Origin: Streptomyces spinosisporus
Lineage (GTDB): Bacteria > Actinomycetota > Actinomycetes > Streptomycetales > Streptomycetaceae
Assembly (NCBI RefSeq): GCF_022698145.1
Contig: NZ_JALDAX010000002.1
Span: 248,001 to 312,000 of the forward strand
Direction: 5' to 3'
Length of the DNA: 64,000 nt
In this document: positions 26,546 through 35,157 of the stretch, one piece after another
Numbering within the stretch: position 1 is the stretch's first letter
Layout: each line of letters starts with the position of its first letter
Made by a program: the position numbers and the translations under genes
The notes under the pieces: model-generated
The model's input: the letters and a program-made list of their open reading frames with translations, nothing else
What the model was told of the DNA's origin: nothing
Database searches by the model: none

Positions 26546-27519
26546 TTCGCGCGGGCCTCTGCAATCTGGCGGGACATGATCGTGGTCAGTTCGTACGCGG
26601 TGTGCGAGGCGGCCACCGAGGTGATCTCGGCGTGGTCGTACGCCGGTGCCACCTCGACGACGTCCGCCGACACCAGGTTGCAGGATGCCAGGCCGCGCAG
26701 GATCTCAAGCAGTTCGCGGGAGGTCATGCCGCCGGCCTCGGGGGTGCCGGTGCCGGGCGCGTGCGCCGGGTCCAGGCAGTCGATGTCGATGGAGATGTAC
26801 AGCGGGCGGTCGCCGACGCGCTGCCGCAGCTGGTCGGCGATCTCGTCCACGCCCCGGCGCATCACGTCCGCCGACGTCACGATGCCGAAGCCCATCTTCT
26901 CGTCGTCGGTGAGGTCCTGCTTGCCGTAGAGCGGGCCGCGGGTGCCGACGTGCGAGAGCGCGGAGGTGTCGAGGATGCCCTCCTCGACCGCGCGGCGGAA
27001 CGGCGTGCCGTGCGTGTACTCGGCGCCGAAGTAGGTGTCCCAGGTGTCGAGGTGGGCGTCGAAGTGGAGCAGGGCGACCGGGCCGTGCTTCTTCGCGACG
27101 GACCTCAGCAGGGGCAGCGCGATGGTGTGGTCGCCGCCGAGGGTCATCAACCGGGCGCCGGTGCCGAGGAGTTGGTCCGCCGCGGCCTCGATCGTGTCGA
27201 CGGCCTCGTTGATGTTGAACGGGTTCACCGCGATGTCGCCGCCGTCCGCGACCTGCGCGAGCGCGAAGGGGGAGGCGTCCTGCGCCGGGTTGTAGGGCCG
27301 CAGCAGCCGGGACGCCTCGCGGATCGCGTTGCCGCCGAAGCGGGCGCCCGGCCGGTAGGAGACGCCCGAGTCGAACGGCACGCCCACGACGGCGACGTCG
27401 GCGGTGCCGACTTCGTCGAGCCGGGGCAGCCGGGCGAAGGTCGCGGGTCCTGCGTACCGCGGGACGCGGGAGGAGTCGACGGGACCGCGGGGCGTCTCGT
27501 TGCTGCTCATGGTCGTCAT
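26542..27519 (-). CDS. speB: Agmatinase / guanidino-acid hydrolase (ureohydrolase family)
   Basis: A 325-residue manganese enzyme that hydrolyses a guanidino group to urea. All metal-site motifs are present: LGGDHT (residues 127-132), FDAHLDTWD (Asp154, His156, Asp158) and SIDIDCLDP (about 240-248), and the C-terminal [11 protein letters not shown]. Agmatine, 4-guanidinobutyrate or a similar compound is the likely substrate; sequence alone does not settle which. It sits between a sodium:solute symporter and a ThDP enzyme, arguing for catabolism of an imported compound rather than polyamine synthesis. The ATG at 27519 or that at 27510 could be used. Confidence 0.88.
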   Translation of the reverse strand: MTTMSSNETPRGPVDSSRVPRYAGPATFARLPRLDEVGTADVAVVGVPFDSGVSYRPGARFGGNAIREASRLLRPYNPAQDASPFALAQVADGGDIAVNPFNINEAVDTIEAAADQLLGTGARLMTLGGDHTIALPLLRSVAKKHGPVALLHFDAHLDTWDTYFGAEYTHGTPFRRAVEEGILDTSALSHVGTRGPLYGKQDLTDDEKMGFGIVTSADVMRRGVDEIADQLRQRVGDRPLYISIDIDCLDPAHAPGTGTPEAGGMTSRELLEILRGLASCNLVSADVVEVAPAYDHAEITSVAASHTAYELTTIMSRQIAEARAK

Positions 27520-27546
27520 GCCTTCTTTCTTTCTGTGCCGTTCGGT

Positions 27547-28998
27547 CTACCGGGATGCCGGAACCGGCTGGGGAACCTCGCGCCCGGCGAGCCGTTCCCG
27601 CCAGGCGTCGAGTACGGCGGTGTCGGTCGCCGGGGTCGCCAGGGATACGGCGACGTAGGCGACCAGGGAGGACAGGAGTCCGTAGTAGACGGGCTCATTG
27701 GCGAGGATGCCGTAACCCGCCATCAGGCCGACGACCGCGAGGCCGCCGACGGCCACCGAGGCCAGGGCGCCCTGCGCGGTGCCGCGCTTCCACAGCAGTC
27801 CGCCGAGGATGGGGACGAGGAGTCCGCCGACGAGGAGGTTGTAGGCGACGGTGAGGGCCTCGACGACGTTGTTGAGGGCGATCGCCGTGCAGATCACGCC
27901 GACACCCATGATGAGGATGAAGGCGCGGTTGCCGCGCACCTCGTCGTGGTCGCCGCCACCCGTGCCGGTGCGTCCGCGCAGCCGCGACCAGATGTCGTTG
28001 TTGGCGACGGTCGCGCAGGCGATCAAGGCGCCGGAGGAGGTCGACATCACGGCGGCCAGGGCGGCGGCGAGCACCAACCCCCGCACGCCGACGGGGAGTT
28101 CGTCCTTGACGATGGTGGCGAAGGCGTCGTCCGCGTTGCCGAGCTTGGGGTAGAGCACCTTGGCGGCCGTGCCGATGACGGCGCCGGCGAGGGCGTAGAC
28201 GAGGCAGTAGGTGCCCGCGACCGTGCCGCCCCACTTGGCGGTCCGGTCGCTCCCGGCGGTGAAGACGCGCTGCCAGATGTCCTGCCCGATGAGCATGCCG
28301 AACGTATAGATCAGGACGTAGGTGAAGATCGTCTCGCCGCCGATGCCCAGCGGGTCGAAGTACGAGGTCGGCAGCTTGGCCCTCATCTCGCCGAAGCCGC
28401 CCGCCTTGACGACCGCGATGGGCAGCAGCAGGAGCAGGACGCCGATGGTCTTCACCACGAACTGCACCATGTCGGTGAGGGTGATCGACCACATGCCGCC
28501 GAGCGTGGAGTAGGCGACGACGATCGAGCCGCCGAGGATGATCGCGACGGTCCGGTTCATGTCGAAGAGGACGTCGAAGATCGTGGCGTAGGCGATGGTC
28601 GAGGTGACCGCGAGCATCAGCGTGTACGCCCACATGACGACACCGGAGATGACGCCCGCGCGGCCGCCGTAGCGCAGGTCCAGCATCTCGGAGACGGTGT
28701 AGACCTTCAGGCGCGCGATGCGGGCCGAGAAGAAGACGGACAGCGCCAGCAGGCCGAGGCCGATGGTGAAGACCATCCAGGCGCCGGAGAGGCCGTACTG
28801 GTAGCCGAGGCCGACGCCTCCGATGGTGGACGCGCCGCCGAGGACGATCGCGGCCATGGTGCCGGAGTACATGCCGGGCCCGAGACGGCGTCCGGCGACC
28901 AGGAACTCGCTCTTCGACCTGGCGCGGCGCATGCCCCACCAGCCCATGGCCAGCATGCCGGCCAGATAGATGACGATGACGGTGTAGTCGACGGCCAC
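27547..28998 (-). CDS. Sodium:solute symporter (SSS family)
   Basis: A 483-residue inner-membrane transporter of the solute:sodium symporter family with about 13 hydrophobic helices. Typical features include the first helix YTVIVIYLAGMLAMGWWG, the AGRRLGPGMYSGTMAA loop, SGAWMVFTIGLG, and the DMVQFVVKT stretch. The substrate could be a purine, amino acid or guanidino compound. The gene opens an operon with the ureohydrolase gene 27 bases downstream, and is divergent from a PucR regulator with 121 bases between them. The GTG is preceded by GAAGGAGG. Confidence 0.9.
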   Translation of the reverse strand: MAVDYTVIVIYLAGMLAMGWWGMRRARSKSEFLVAGRRLGPGMYSGTMAAIVLGGASTIGGVGLGYQYGLSGAWMVFTIGLGLLALSVFFSARIARLKVYTVSEMLDLRYGGRAGVISGVVMWAYTLMLAVTSTIAYATIFDVLFDMNRTVAIILGGSIVVAYSTLGGMWSITLTDMVQFVVKTIGVLLLLLPIAVVKAGGFGEMRAKLPTSYFDPLGIGGETIFTYVLIYTFGMLIGQDIWQRVFTAGSDRTAKWGGTVAGTYCLVYALAGAVIGTAAKVLYPKLGNADDAFATIVKDELPVGVRGLVLAAALAAVMSTSSGALIACATVANNDIWSRLRGRTGTGGGDHDEVRGNRAFILIMGVGVICTAIALNNVVEALTVAYNLLVGGLLVPILGGLLWKRGTAQGALASVAVGGLAVVGLMAGYGILANEPVYYGLLSSLVAYVAVSLATPATDTAVLDAWRERLAGREVPQPVPASR

Positions 28999-29119
28999 GG
29001 GGCCTCCTTCGCTCGGTCTCGCCGGCGGGTGATGAGCACTGACACTAGGTGGCCGGAAAGCGACTGCGAAGTGTACGTTTCATCCATTCGAGCCGTGCTG
29101 TATGGAGGGAACGCACACC

Positions 29120-30640
29120 ATGCCGGATCCCGCCGTTCCTCCTACGCCACCCGTGCCCCTGGAGTCACTCCTGGCCCGTGAGGACCTGGACCTGCGGCAG
29201 ATCGCGGGACCGGCCGACGCGGGGACCGTGATCCACTGGGCGCACACCTCGGAGATGGCCGATCCGTACCCGTATCTGCTGGGCGGCGAGCTGCTGCTGA
29301 CGGCGGGCGTCCATGTCCCGGAGGGTGCGGGCTCGGGGGCGCGCGCAGGCTACTTCGACGACTACGTGGCGCGGATCGTGGCGGCGGGCGGGGCCGCGCT
29401 CGGTTTCGGCGTGGCCCCCGTGTTCGACACGGTGCCGCCCGCCCTGGTGACGGCCTGCGACGCGCAGGGCCTGCCACTGGTGGAGGTGCCGCCGCGGACC
29501 ACGTTCTCCGGGGTGGCGCGCGCGGTCTGGCAGCTGATGGCGCAGGCCCGGCTGGCGGAGCTGCGCCGGGTCACGGAGGCGCAGCAGAGCCTCGCGGCGG
29601 CCGCCTCCCGCCCGGACCCGGTGCCGTCGGTGCTGCGGCAGCTGGCCCGGCGCGTGGGCGGGCGGGCGGTGCTGTACGGGCCGGAGGGCGCGACGATCGC
29701 GTCCGCCGGGCGCCTCGCGAGGACCGGCACCGAAGCCGGCACCGCGACCGGCACGGAAACCGGCGCGGCCACCGGCACCGAAGAGGCGCTCGCCCGACTC
29801 GCGGACGTCGTACGCCCTTCGGGCCCGGGAACGCCCACCTCCGCCACCGACAACCAGGCCGGCACCCACCTCGCCGCCTACGCCCTCGGTGCCGGGCAGG
29901 GCTTCGTGCTCGGGGTCGCCGCCCCGCGGCGGGACCCCGGCGACCACACCATCGCCTCCGTCGCCGCGGTCCTGCTCTCGCTGCTCACCGGTGAGCACCA
30001 GAGCGGCACGGGTGCGGCGCGCTCCTCCGCGCTGGTGCGGCTGCTGCTGGGGGCGCCGCCCGCCGACGTGGCCGGGCTGCTCGGGTCCGGCCCGTGGCAC
30101 GTGGTGCACGCGCGGCCGGACGCCCGCGCCCCCGACCCGGTGACCGCCTCCGCGCTGGGCGCGGCCCTCGGCTCGCTCCTGGTCGACCTGGCGCAGGACG
30201 TCGTACGCGTCCTCGTGCCGGCCGACCGCGAACCGGCCGCGCAGCCCGGCTGGACGCTGGGTGTCAGCGCCGCGGTGGCCCCGGCCGAGTGGGCGTCCGC
30301 GGACACCCAGGCGGGCCGCGCGCTGGCCCGGGCCCGTGCCACCCGCACGGCGCTGGTCCGCCACGGGGAGCGCGCGGGCCTCGCGGACCTGGTGACGCCG
30401 CGGGACGCCGCGGACCACGCCCGGATGCTGCTCGCCCCGGTGGCGGACTCCCCCGCGCTGACCGAGACCCTGCGCACCTGGCTGTCCCTGCACGGCAGTT
30501 GGGACCGTACGGCCGTCGCGCTGTCCGTCCACCGCAACACCGTCCGCCAGCGCATCGCCCGCTGCGCCGCGCTCCTGGACGCCGACCTGGACGACCCGGA
30601 CGTACGGATGGAGCTGTGGTTCGCGCTGCGCCGTCCATAG
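29120..30640 (+). CDS. PucR-family transcriptional regulator
   Basis: A 506-residue regulator. The N-terminal ~130 residues match the purine catabolism regulator-like domain (LLAREDLDLRQIAGP, ELLLTAGVHV, LGFGVAPVFDTVPPAL), the middle contains a low-complexity Gly/Thr linker (GTEAGTATGTETG), and the C-terminus is the PucR HTH (TAVALSVHRNTVRQRIARC, about residues 460-480). ATG 29120 is chosen because GGAGGGA lies ten bases upstream; an ATG at 29102 is in frame but lacks one. It is divergent from the SSS/ureohydrolase/ThDP operon and is the likely activator of it. Confidence 0.88.
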   Translation: MPDPAVPPTPPVPLESLLAREDLDLRQIAGPADAGTVIHWAHTSEMADPYPYLLGGELLLTAGVHVPEGAGSGARAGYFDDYVARIVAAGGAALGFGVAPVFDTVPPALVTACDAQGLPLVEVPPRTTFSGVARAVWQLMAQARLAELRRVTEAQQSLAAAASRPDPVPSVLRQLARRVGGRAVLYGPEGATIASAGRLARTGTEAGTATGTETGAATGTEEALARLADVVRPSGPGTPTSATDNQAGTHLAAYALGAGQGFVLGVAAPRRDPGDHTIASVAAVLLSLLTGEHQSGTGAARSSALVRLLLGAPPADVAGLLGSGPWHVVHARPDARAPDPVTASALGAALGSLLVDLAQDVVRVLVPADREPAAQPGWTLGVSAAVAPAEWASADTQAGRALARARATRTALVRHGERAGLADLVTPRDAADHARMLLAPVADSPALTETLRTWLSLHGSWDRTAVALSVHRNTVRQRIARCAALLDADLDDPDVRMELWFALRRP

Positions 30641-30732
30641 GTACGCGGGCTCATGACGTTGAGTACGTGACCCACGTCCCAGCGTGCGGGACGCCAGGGA
30701 CTCGCCAAGGCGCCTGCCTCACAATGGGAGCC

Positions 30733-31527
30733 ATGCCGATACCCGGGACACCCAGCCGCGCCGAGCTCGTCGACCACCTCGTACGGACCCGCATCGCGGG
30801 CGACGTCGCGACGCCCCGCGAGAACAACCTCAGCCACTACCGCAAGCTGGCCAACGGCGACCGCCATTACTGGCTCGGCCTGGAGCTCGGCGACCGCTGG
30901 AGCGACGAGCAGGACGTGCTCGCGGTGATGGCGGAGCGGGTGGGCGTGAACGACGACCCCGAGTTCCGCTACGGCCAGGACACCATCGACCCCGAGCTGA
31001 CGGTCGACGCGCTGGAGCGGATGGCGGCCCGGCTGCGCAAGGCCGCCGAGGGGCAGCAGAGGGTGCTGTTCGCCACCGGCCACCCGGGCGGCCTGCTCGA
31101 CGTGCACCGCGCCACGGCCGCCGCGCTGCGCGCCGCCGGCTGCGAGATCGTCGTCATCCCCGAGGGTCTGCAGACGGACGAGGGGTACGTCTGGCAGCTC
31201 GCCGACGTCGCCGTCCTGGAGCACGGCGCCTCCCTGTGGCACACCCACTCCGGCGAGCCGATGAAGGCCATCCTCACGGCCCTGGAACGCGAGGGCCGCC
31301 CCCTCCCCGACCTGGTCGTCGCCGACCACGGCTGGGCAGGCTACGCCGGCCAGCACGGCGTCGACTCCGTCGGCTACGCCGACTGCAACGACCCGGCCCT
31401 CTTCCTCGCCGAATCAGAAGGCACCCTCCAGGCAGTGGTCCCCCTGGACGACCACGTCATGAGCCCCCGCCACTACGACCCGATGACGGCGTATCTGCTG
31501 GGGGAAGCGGGACTCGCCGAGGGGTAG
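30733..31527 (+). CDS. Actinobacterial phosphatase-family protein (PF15698-like)
   Basis: A 264-residue cytoplasmic protein that matches, from memory, the actinobacterial 'phosphatase' family PF15698. Notable segments are TPRENNLSHYRKLANGDRHYWLGLEL near the N-terminus, LFATGHPGGLLDVHRATAAAL, the LVVADHGWAGYAG metal-site-like motif with Asp and His, and GYADCNDPALFLAESEG. Substrate unknown. The ATG at 30733 starts the conserved MPIPGTP; an ATG nine bases earlier is possible. It stands alone and converges with the TIGR03083-type gene. Confidence 0.7.
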   Translation: MPIPGTPSRAELVDHLVRTRIAGDVATPRENNLSHYRKLANGDRHYWLGLELGDRWSDEQDVLAVMAERVGVNDDPEFRYGQDTIDPELTVDALERMAARLRKAAEGQQRVLFATGHPGGLLDVHRATAAALRAAGCEIVVIPEGLQTDEGYVWQLADVAVLEHGASLWHTHSGEPMKAILTALEREGRPLPDLVVADHGWAGYAGQHGVDSVGYADCNDPALFLAESEGTLQAVVPLDDHVMSPRHYDPMTAYLLGEAGLAEG

Positions 31528-31546
31528 CGCCAGTCGGCCCCGAGCA

Positions 31547-32215
31547 CTAGATCCCTGCGATCGACTCCGGTGCCCGCTCCCTGCGGGCCAGGGCTCGCAG
31601 CAGGGGGAGCGGGCCGTGGCGGTGGGTGGAGAGGCGGGTCAGGAGGTCGATCGCGGGGGCGGTGATGTGTTCCGGGAAGGCGGGGGTCGGCAGGCCCGTG
31701 CTGCAGGCCAGGTCGTCGGAGTGGACGACCAGTTCCAGGAGGCGGGTGAGCAGGAGGTCGTCGAGTTCCAGGGACCAGTCGCCCCAGGAGGCGATGTGCA
31801 CGGGACGTGCGGCGGGCGCGTCCCGGACGTCCGTCCGCAGCCGGTCCAGGGCCTCGCGCACGCGCGCGTGCAGTGCGGTGTGGCCGTCCGCCGCGGTCGC
31901 CTCACCGCCGTTCCGGATCCGTTCGCTGACGGGCGCGTCGGGGCCGGCGTCCAGCCAGATGACCTTCTCCAGGTAGTACGTGCGCAGGGGCACGACCGGC
32001 TCGGCCGGGAGCGGGTCCGCGAGCAGCCCGGGCAGGGCCAGTTCCTGCCAGAACATGTGCCCGGCCAGACCGCGCACGGTGAACTTCTCCAGCACGCTCG
32101 GGCCGTCCCACGCGTCGGCGACGGCCGGCTCGGCCAACAGATCGGCCGCGGTCCGCGCCGCCTCGAGGAACGCGTCCCGGATGCGCCCGCCCCGCCAGTT
32201 CCATGTCTCCGCCAT
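31547..32215 (-). CDS. TIGR03083-type maleylpyruvate isomerase-like protein
   Basis: A 222-residue protein of the DinB/mycothiol-dependent maleylpyruvate isomerase N-terminal superfamily. It has the opening helix RIRDAFLEAARTAADLL, the WDGPSVLEKFTVRGLAGHMFWQ block with a potential metal-ligand His, and ELVVHSDDLACSTG with a second His. Such proteins are thought to act with mycothiol, but most actinobacterial copies have no known reaction. It follows the thioesterase gene by 62 bases on the same strand, so may be in the same transcript. Confidence 0.72.
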   Translation of the reverse strand: MAETWNWRGGRIRDAFLEAARTAADLLAEPAVADAWDGPSVLEKFTVRGLAGHMFWQELALPGLLADPLPAEPVVPLRTYYLEKVIWLDAGPDAPVSERIRNGGEATAADGHTALHARVREALDRLRTDVRDAPAARPVHIASWGDWSLELDDLLLTRLLELVVHSDDLACSTGLPTPAFPEHITAPAIDLLTRLSTHRHGPLPLLRALARRERAPESIAGI

Positions 32216-32277
32216 GCCGTCATCCCACCGCGGCCGAGCCGCCGGGCTCAACCGACTTTCCCGGCCGCGACGGCCCC

Positions 32278-33159
32278 TCAGTGTCCCCGCGGCACGCGGA
32301 CCAGGCCCTCCTGGATCACCGAGATCGCCAGCCGCCCGTCCTGCGTGTAGATACGGGCCTGCCCGAGCCCCCGCCCGCCGTGGGCCGACGGCGACTCCTG
32401 GTCGTACAGGAGCCATTCGTCGGCGCGGAAGGGCCGGTGGAACCACATGGCGTGGTCGAGCGAGGCCCCGACCACGTCGCCGACGGCCCAGCCCCCGCGC
32501 CCGTGCGCGAGCAGCACCGAGTCGAGGAGGGTCATGTCGGAGACGTAGGTGGCGAGGACGACGTGCAGCAGCGGCTCGTCGATGGCGCCCTCGAGCTTGC
32601 CGTTGGTGCGGAACCACACCTGGGAGTGCGGCTCACGCGGCTCGCCGAACCTCCCGTACGGCGGCTCCTCGGCGTAGCGCAGATCGACCGCCTCACGCGC
32701 CTCCAGGAACTTCTCGACCACCACGGGGTCGAGGTGGTCGTAGCCGCGCAGCCGCTCCTGGGAGGTGGGCAGCGTGGCCGGGTCGGGCGCGGCCGGCATC
32801 GGCTCCTGGTGGTCGAGGCCGTCCTCGTCGCCCTGGAAGGAGGCCGACAGGTGGAAGATCGGCTTGCCGTGCTGGATGGCGACCACCCGGCGGGTGGTGA
32901 AGGAGCGCCCGTCGCGGATGCGGTCGACGTCGTAGACGATCGGCGCACCCGGGTCGCCGGGGCGCAGGAAGTACGCGTGCAGGGAGTGGGCGTGCCGGTC
33001 CGCGGGGACCGTGCGCCCGGCGGCGACCAGGGCCTGGGCCGCCACCTGGCCGCCGAAGACGCGCGGGACGACGGCGGACCGGGACTGTCCGCGGAAGATG
33101 TTCTCCTCGATCTGCTCCAGGTCGAGCAGATCGAGGAGATCCTGTAGTGCCTGGCTCAT
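32278..33159 (-). CDS. tesB: Acyl-CoA thioesterase II (TesB-like)
   Basis: A 293-residue double-hotdog thioesterase hydrolysing acyl-CoA to free acid and CoA. The first hotdog has VFGGQVAAQALVAAGRTV and the HSLHAYFLRPGDP motif; the second has ATYVSDMTLLDSVLL with the catalytic Asp and SLDHAMWFHRPFRADEWLLYDQESP. It lies 46 bases downstream of an acyl-CoA dehydrogenase gene on the same strand, suggesting a role in fatty or branched acyl-CoA turnover. Confidence 0.93.
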   Translation of the reverse strand: MSQALQDLLDLLDLEQIEENIFRGQSRSAVVPRVFGGQVAAQALVAAGRTVPADRHAHSLHAYFLRPGDPGAPIVYDVDRIRDGRSFTTRRVVAIQHGKPIFHLSASFQGDEDGLDHQEPMPAAPDPATLPTSQERLRGYDHLDPVVVEKFLEAREAVDLRYAEEPPYGRFGEPREPHSQVWFRTNGKLEGAIDEPLLHVVLATYVSDMTLLDSVLLAHGRGGWAVGDVVGASLDHAMWFHRPFRADEWLLYDQESPSAHGGRGLGQARIYTQDGRLAISVIQEGLVRVPRGH

Positions 33160-33205
33160 GGCAGACAGTTGTACCCGCCAGTCGTTTCTCGGGGTTTCGC
33201 GGACC

Positions 33206-34363
33206 TTACAGGCCCATGTCCTTCGCGATGATCGTCTTCATGATCTCGTTCGTGCCGCCGTAGATCCGGTTGACGCGGTTGTCCGCGTACAGGCGGGCGA
33301 TCGGGTACTCGTTCATGAAGCCGTAGCCGCCGTGCAGCTGCAGGCAGCGGTCGATGACGCGGTGCGCGACCTCGGTGCAGAACAGCTTGGCGCTGGCGGC
33401 CTCGGCGGGGGTCAGCTCGCCCGCGTCCAGGGCCTCCAGGGCGCGGTCGGCGACCGCCTCGGCGGCGTCCACCTCGGCCTGGCAGGCGGCCAGCTCGAAC
33501 TTGGTGTTCTGGAAGGAGGCGACGGGCTTGCCGAAGACGGTGCGGTCCTGGACGTACTCCTTGGCGAACCGCACGGCGGCCTTGGCCTGCGCGTAGGCGC
33601 CGAACGCGATGCCCCAGCGCTCGGAGGCGAGGTTGTGGCCGAGGTAGTAAAAGCCCTTGTTCTCCTCGCCGAGCAGGTCCTCGACGGGCACCTTGACGTC
33701 GACGAAGGCCAGCTCGGCGGTGTCGGAGGTCTTCAGGCCGAGCTTGTCCAGCTTGCGGCCGACGGAGTAGCCCTCGGACTTGGTGTCGACGGCGAACAGC
33801 GAGATGCCGAAGCGACGGTCCTCGGCGGTCGGCGCGGAGGTGCGGGCGCAGACGATGACGCGGTCGGCGTGGACGCCGCCGGTGATGAAGGTCTTGGCGC
33901 CGTTGAGGACGTAGTGCGTGCCGTCCTCGGAGAGCTTGGCGGTGGTCTTCATGCCCGCGAGGTCGGAGCCGGTGCCCGGCTCGGTCATCGCGAGGGCCCA
34001 CATCTCCTCGCCGGTGACGAACTTCGGCAGGAAGCGCTTCTTCTGCTCGTCGGTGGCGAGCATCTTGATGTACGGCAGGCCGAGCAGCACGTGCACACCG
34101 GAGCCGCCGAACTGGACACCGGCGCGCGCGGTCTCCTCGTACATCACGGCCTCGAACTTGTACGAGTCGATGCCGGCGCCGCCGAACTCCTCGTCGACGC
34201 GGATGCCGAAGATGCCGAGCTCGGCGAGCTTGTAGTAGAAGTCGCGCGGCGCCTGGCCGGCGGCGAACCACTCGTCGTAGACGGGGACGACCTCGGCCTC
34301 GATGAAGGCCCGGAGGGTCTCCCGGAACGCCTCGTGGTCCTCGTTGAACACCGTACGGCGCAC
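33206..34363 (-). CDS. Acyl-CoA dehydrogenase
   Basis: A 385-residue FAD-dependent acyl-CoA dehydrogenase introducing the alpha-beta double bond. Family signatures are ALAMTEPGTGSDLAGMKTTA (FAD and substrate binding), KTFITGG, QNTKFELA, and RVNRIYGGTNEIMKTIIAKDMGL at the C-terminus, where the Glu in YGGTNEI sits at the catalytic-base position of medium-chain and short-chain types. GTG at 34363 has GGAGG seven bases upstream. Together with the TetR gene and the leucine operon across the divergent promoter it probably serves branched-chain or fatty acyl-CoA oxidation. Confidence 0.92.
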   Translation of the reverse strand: MRRTVFNEDHEAFRETLRAFIEAEVVPVYDEWFAAGQAPRDFYYKLAELGIFGIRVDEEFGGAGIDSYKFEAVMYEETARAGVQFGGSGVHVLLGLPYIKMLATDEQKKRFLPKFVTGEEMWALAMTEPGTGSDLAGMKTTAKLSEDGTHYVLNGAKTFITGGVHADRVIVCARTSAPTAEDRRFGISLFAVDTKSEGYSVGRKLDKLGLKTSDTAELAFVDVKVPVEDLLGEENKGFYYLGHNLASERWGIAFGAYAQAKAAVRFAKEYVQDRTVFGKPVASFQNTKFELAACQAEVDAAEAVADRALEALDAGELTPAEAASAKLFCTEVAHRVIDRCLQLHGGYGFMNEYPIARLYADNRVNRIYGGTNEIMKTIIAKDMGL

Positions 34364-34393
34364 AGCCCTACCTCCACCTGGCTCTGGATCGCG

Positions 34394-34415
34394 TGTCTAA
34401 GCGCTTGCTCAGAGA
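34394..34415 (-). promoter_or_regulatory. Operator-like inverted repeat upstream of the acyl-CoA dehydrogenase
   Basis: TCTAAGC-GCTT-GCTCAGA at 34396-34413 is an 18-bp inverted repeat with one mismatched pair, about 35 bases before the GTG. It also contains the AAGCGCTT core seen in operators of TetR-type fatty acid regulators. Confidence 0.5.
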
Positions 34416-34468
34416 CAAAGGTACCGGCGGGTAGTCAGAGGCGTCCAGAGCCGCCCTCGTAACGCTCG

Positions 34469-35062
34469 TCACGCTGCCGCGGCGGCGAAGGCCCCCCTGG
34501 CCATCCGGTGCAGCAGCTGAGCGGTCGCCCCCCGGCCCGGCAGCGAGCCCGGGCGGCCGAGGTGCGGGGTGGAGTTGAGGAGGCCGAAGACCGAGTGCAC
34601 GGCGGACCGGGCCGCGGGCTCGGCGATGCCCGGGTAGACCTCCCTGAGCACCTGCACCCACAGCTCGACGTACTGCCGCTGCAGCTGCCGCACCAGCTTG
34701 CGGTCGCTGTCGCGCAGCCGGTCCAGCTCGCGGTCGTGCAGGGTGATCAGAGGGCGGTCGTCGAGCGCGAAGTCGATGTGCCCCTCGATGAGCGAGTCCA
34801 GGACCCCCTCGGCGGCAGTGCCGTCCGCCTCCTGCAGCCGCCGCTTCGCGCCCGTCAGCAGCCGGCCGCTGATCCCGACCAGCAGTTCGGCGAGCATCGC
34901 GTCCTTGCCCGCGAAGTGGCGGTAGAGACCGGGGCCGCTGATGCCGACCGCGGCACCTATCTCGTCGACTCCGACCCCGTGGAACCCGCGCTCGGCGAAC
35001 AGCCGCGCGGCCTCCTTGAGGATCTGCTCGCGGCGGGTGGGGGCGTCGGTTCTGGTGGCCAT
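34469..35062 (-). CDS. TetR-family regulator
   Basis: A 197-residue repressor. The N-terminal HTH is clear (RREQILKEAARLFAERGFHGVGVDEIGAAVGISGPGLYRHFAGKD region, residues 10-53), followed by an all-helical ligand-binding domain. It is divergent from the methylcrotonyl-CoA carboxylase operon, and two TetR-size palindromes fill the gap between them, so it is the probable repressor of leucine/isovalerate catabolism (a LiuR/AccR-like role) with an acyl-CoA ligand; this is inferred from position. It may also control itself and the acyl-CoA dehydrogenase downstream. Confidence 0.9.
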   Translation of the reverse strand: MATRTDAPTRREQILKEAARLFAERGFHGVGVDEIGAAVGISGPGLYRHFAGKDAMLAELLVGISGRLLTGAKRRLQEADGTAAEGVLDSLIEGHIDFALDDRPLITLHDRELDRLRDSDRKLVRQLQRQYVELWVQVLREVYPGIAEPAARSAVHSVFGLLNSTPHLGRPGSLPGRGATAQLLHRMARGAFAAAAA

Positions 35063-35084
35063 GAGGTCGATTGTAGACAGGGAG

Positions 35085-35128
35085 GTTAGCGGTCGTTAAC
35101 CTATAGGAAATGGTTAACGCTCATTAAC
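35085..35128. promoter_or_regulatory. Two palindromic TetR-type operators
   Basis: Two 16-bp imperfect palindromes share the pattern GTTARCG-NN-CRTTAAC: GTTAGCGGTCGTTAAC at 35085-35100 and GTTAACGCTCATTAAC at 35113-35128. Their centres are 28 bp apart. They lie between the divergent TetR and carboxylase genes and would cover both promoters. Confidence 0.75.
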
Positions 35129-35157
35129 AGTCGATCACTGGGCGAGGAGACCGCAGG

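Noticed and set aside
26602..29181. An 859-codon plus-strand frame across the ureohydrolase and symporter genes
   Set aside because: Antisense shadow of two well supported genes on the minus strand.
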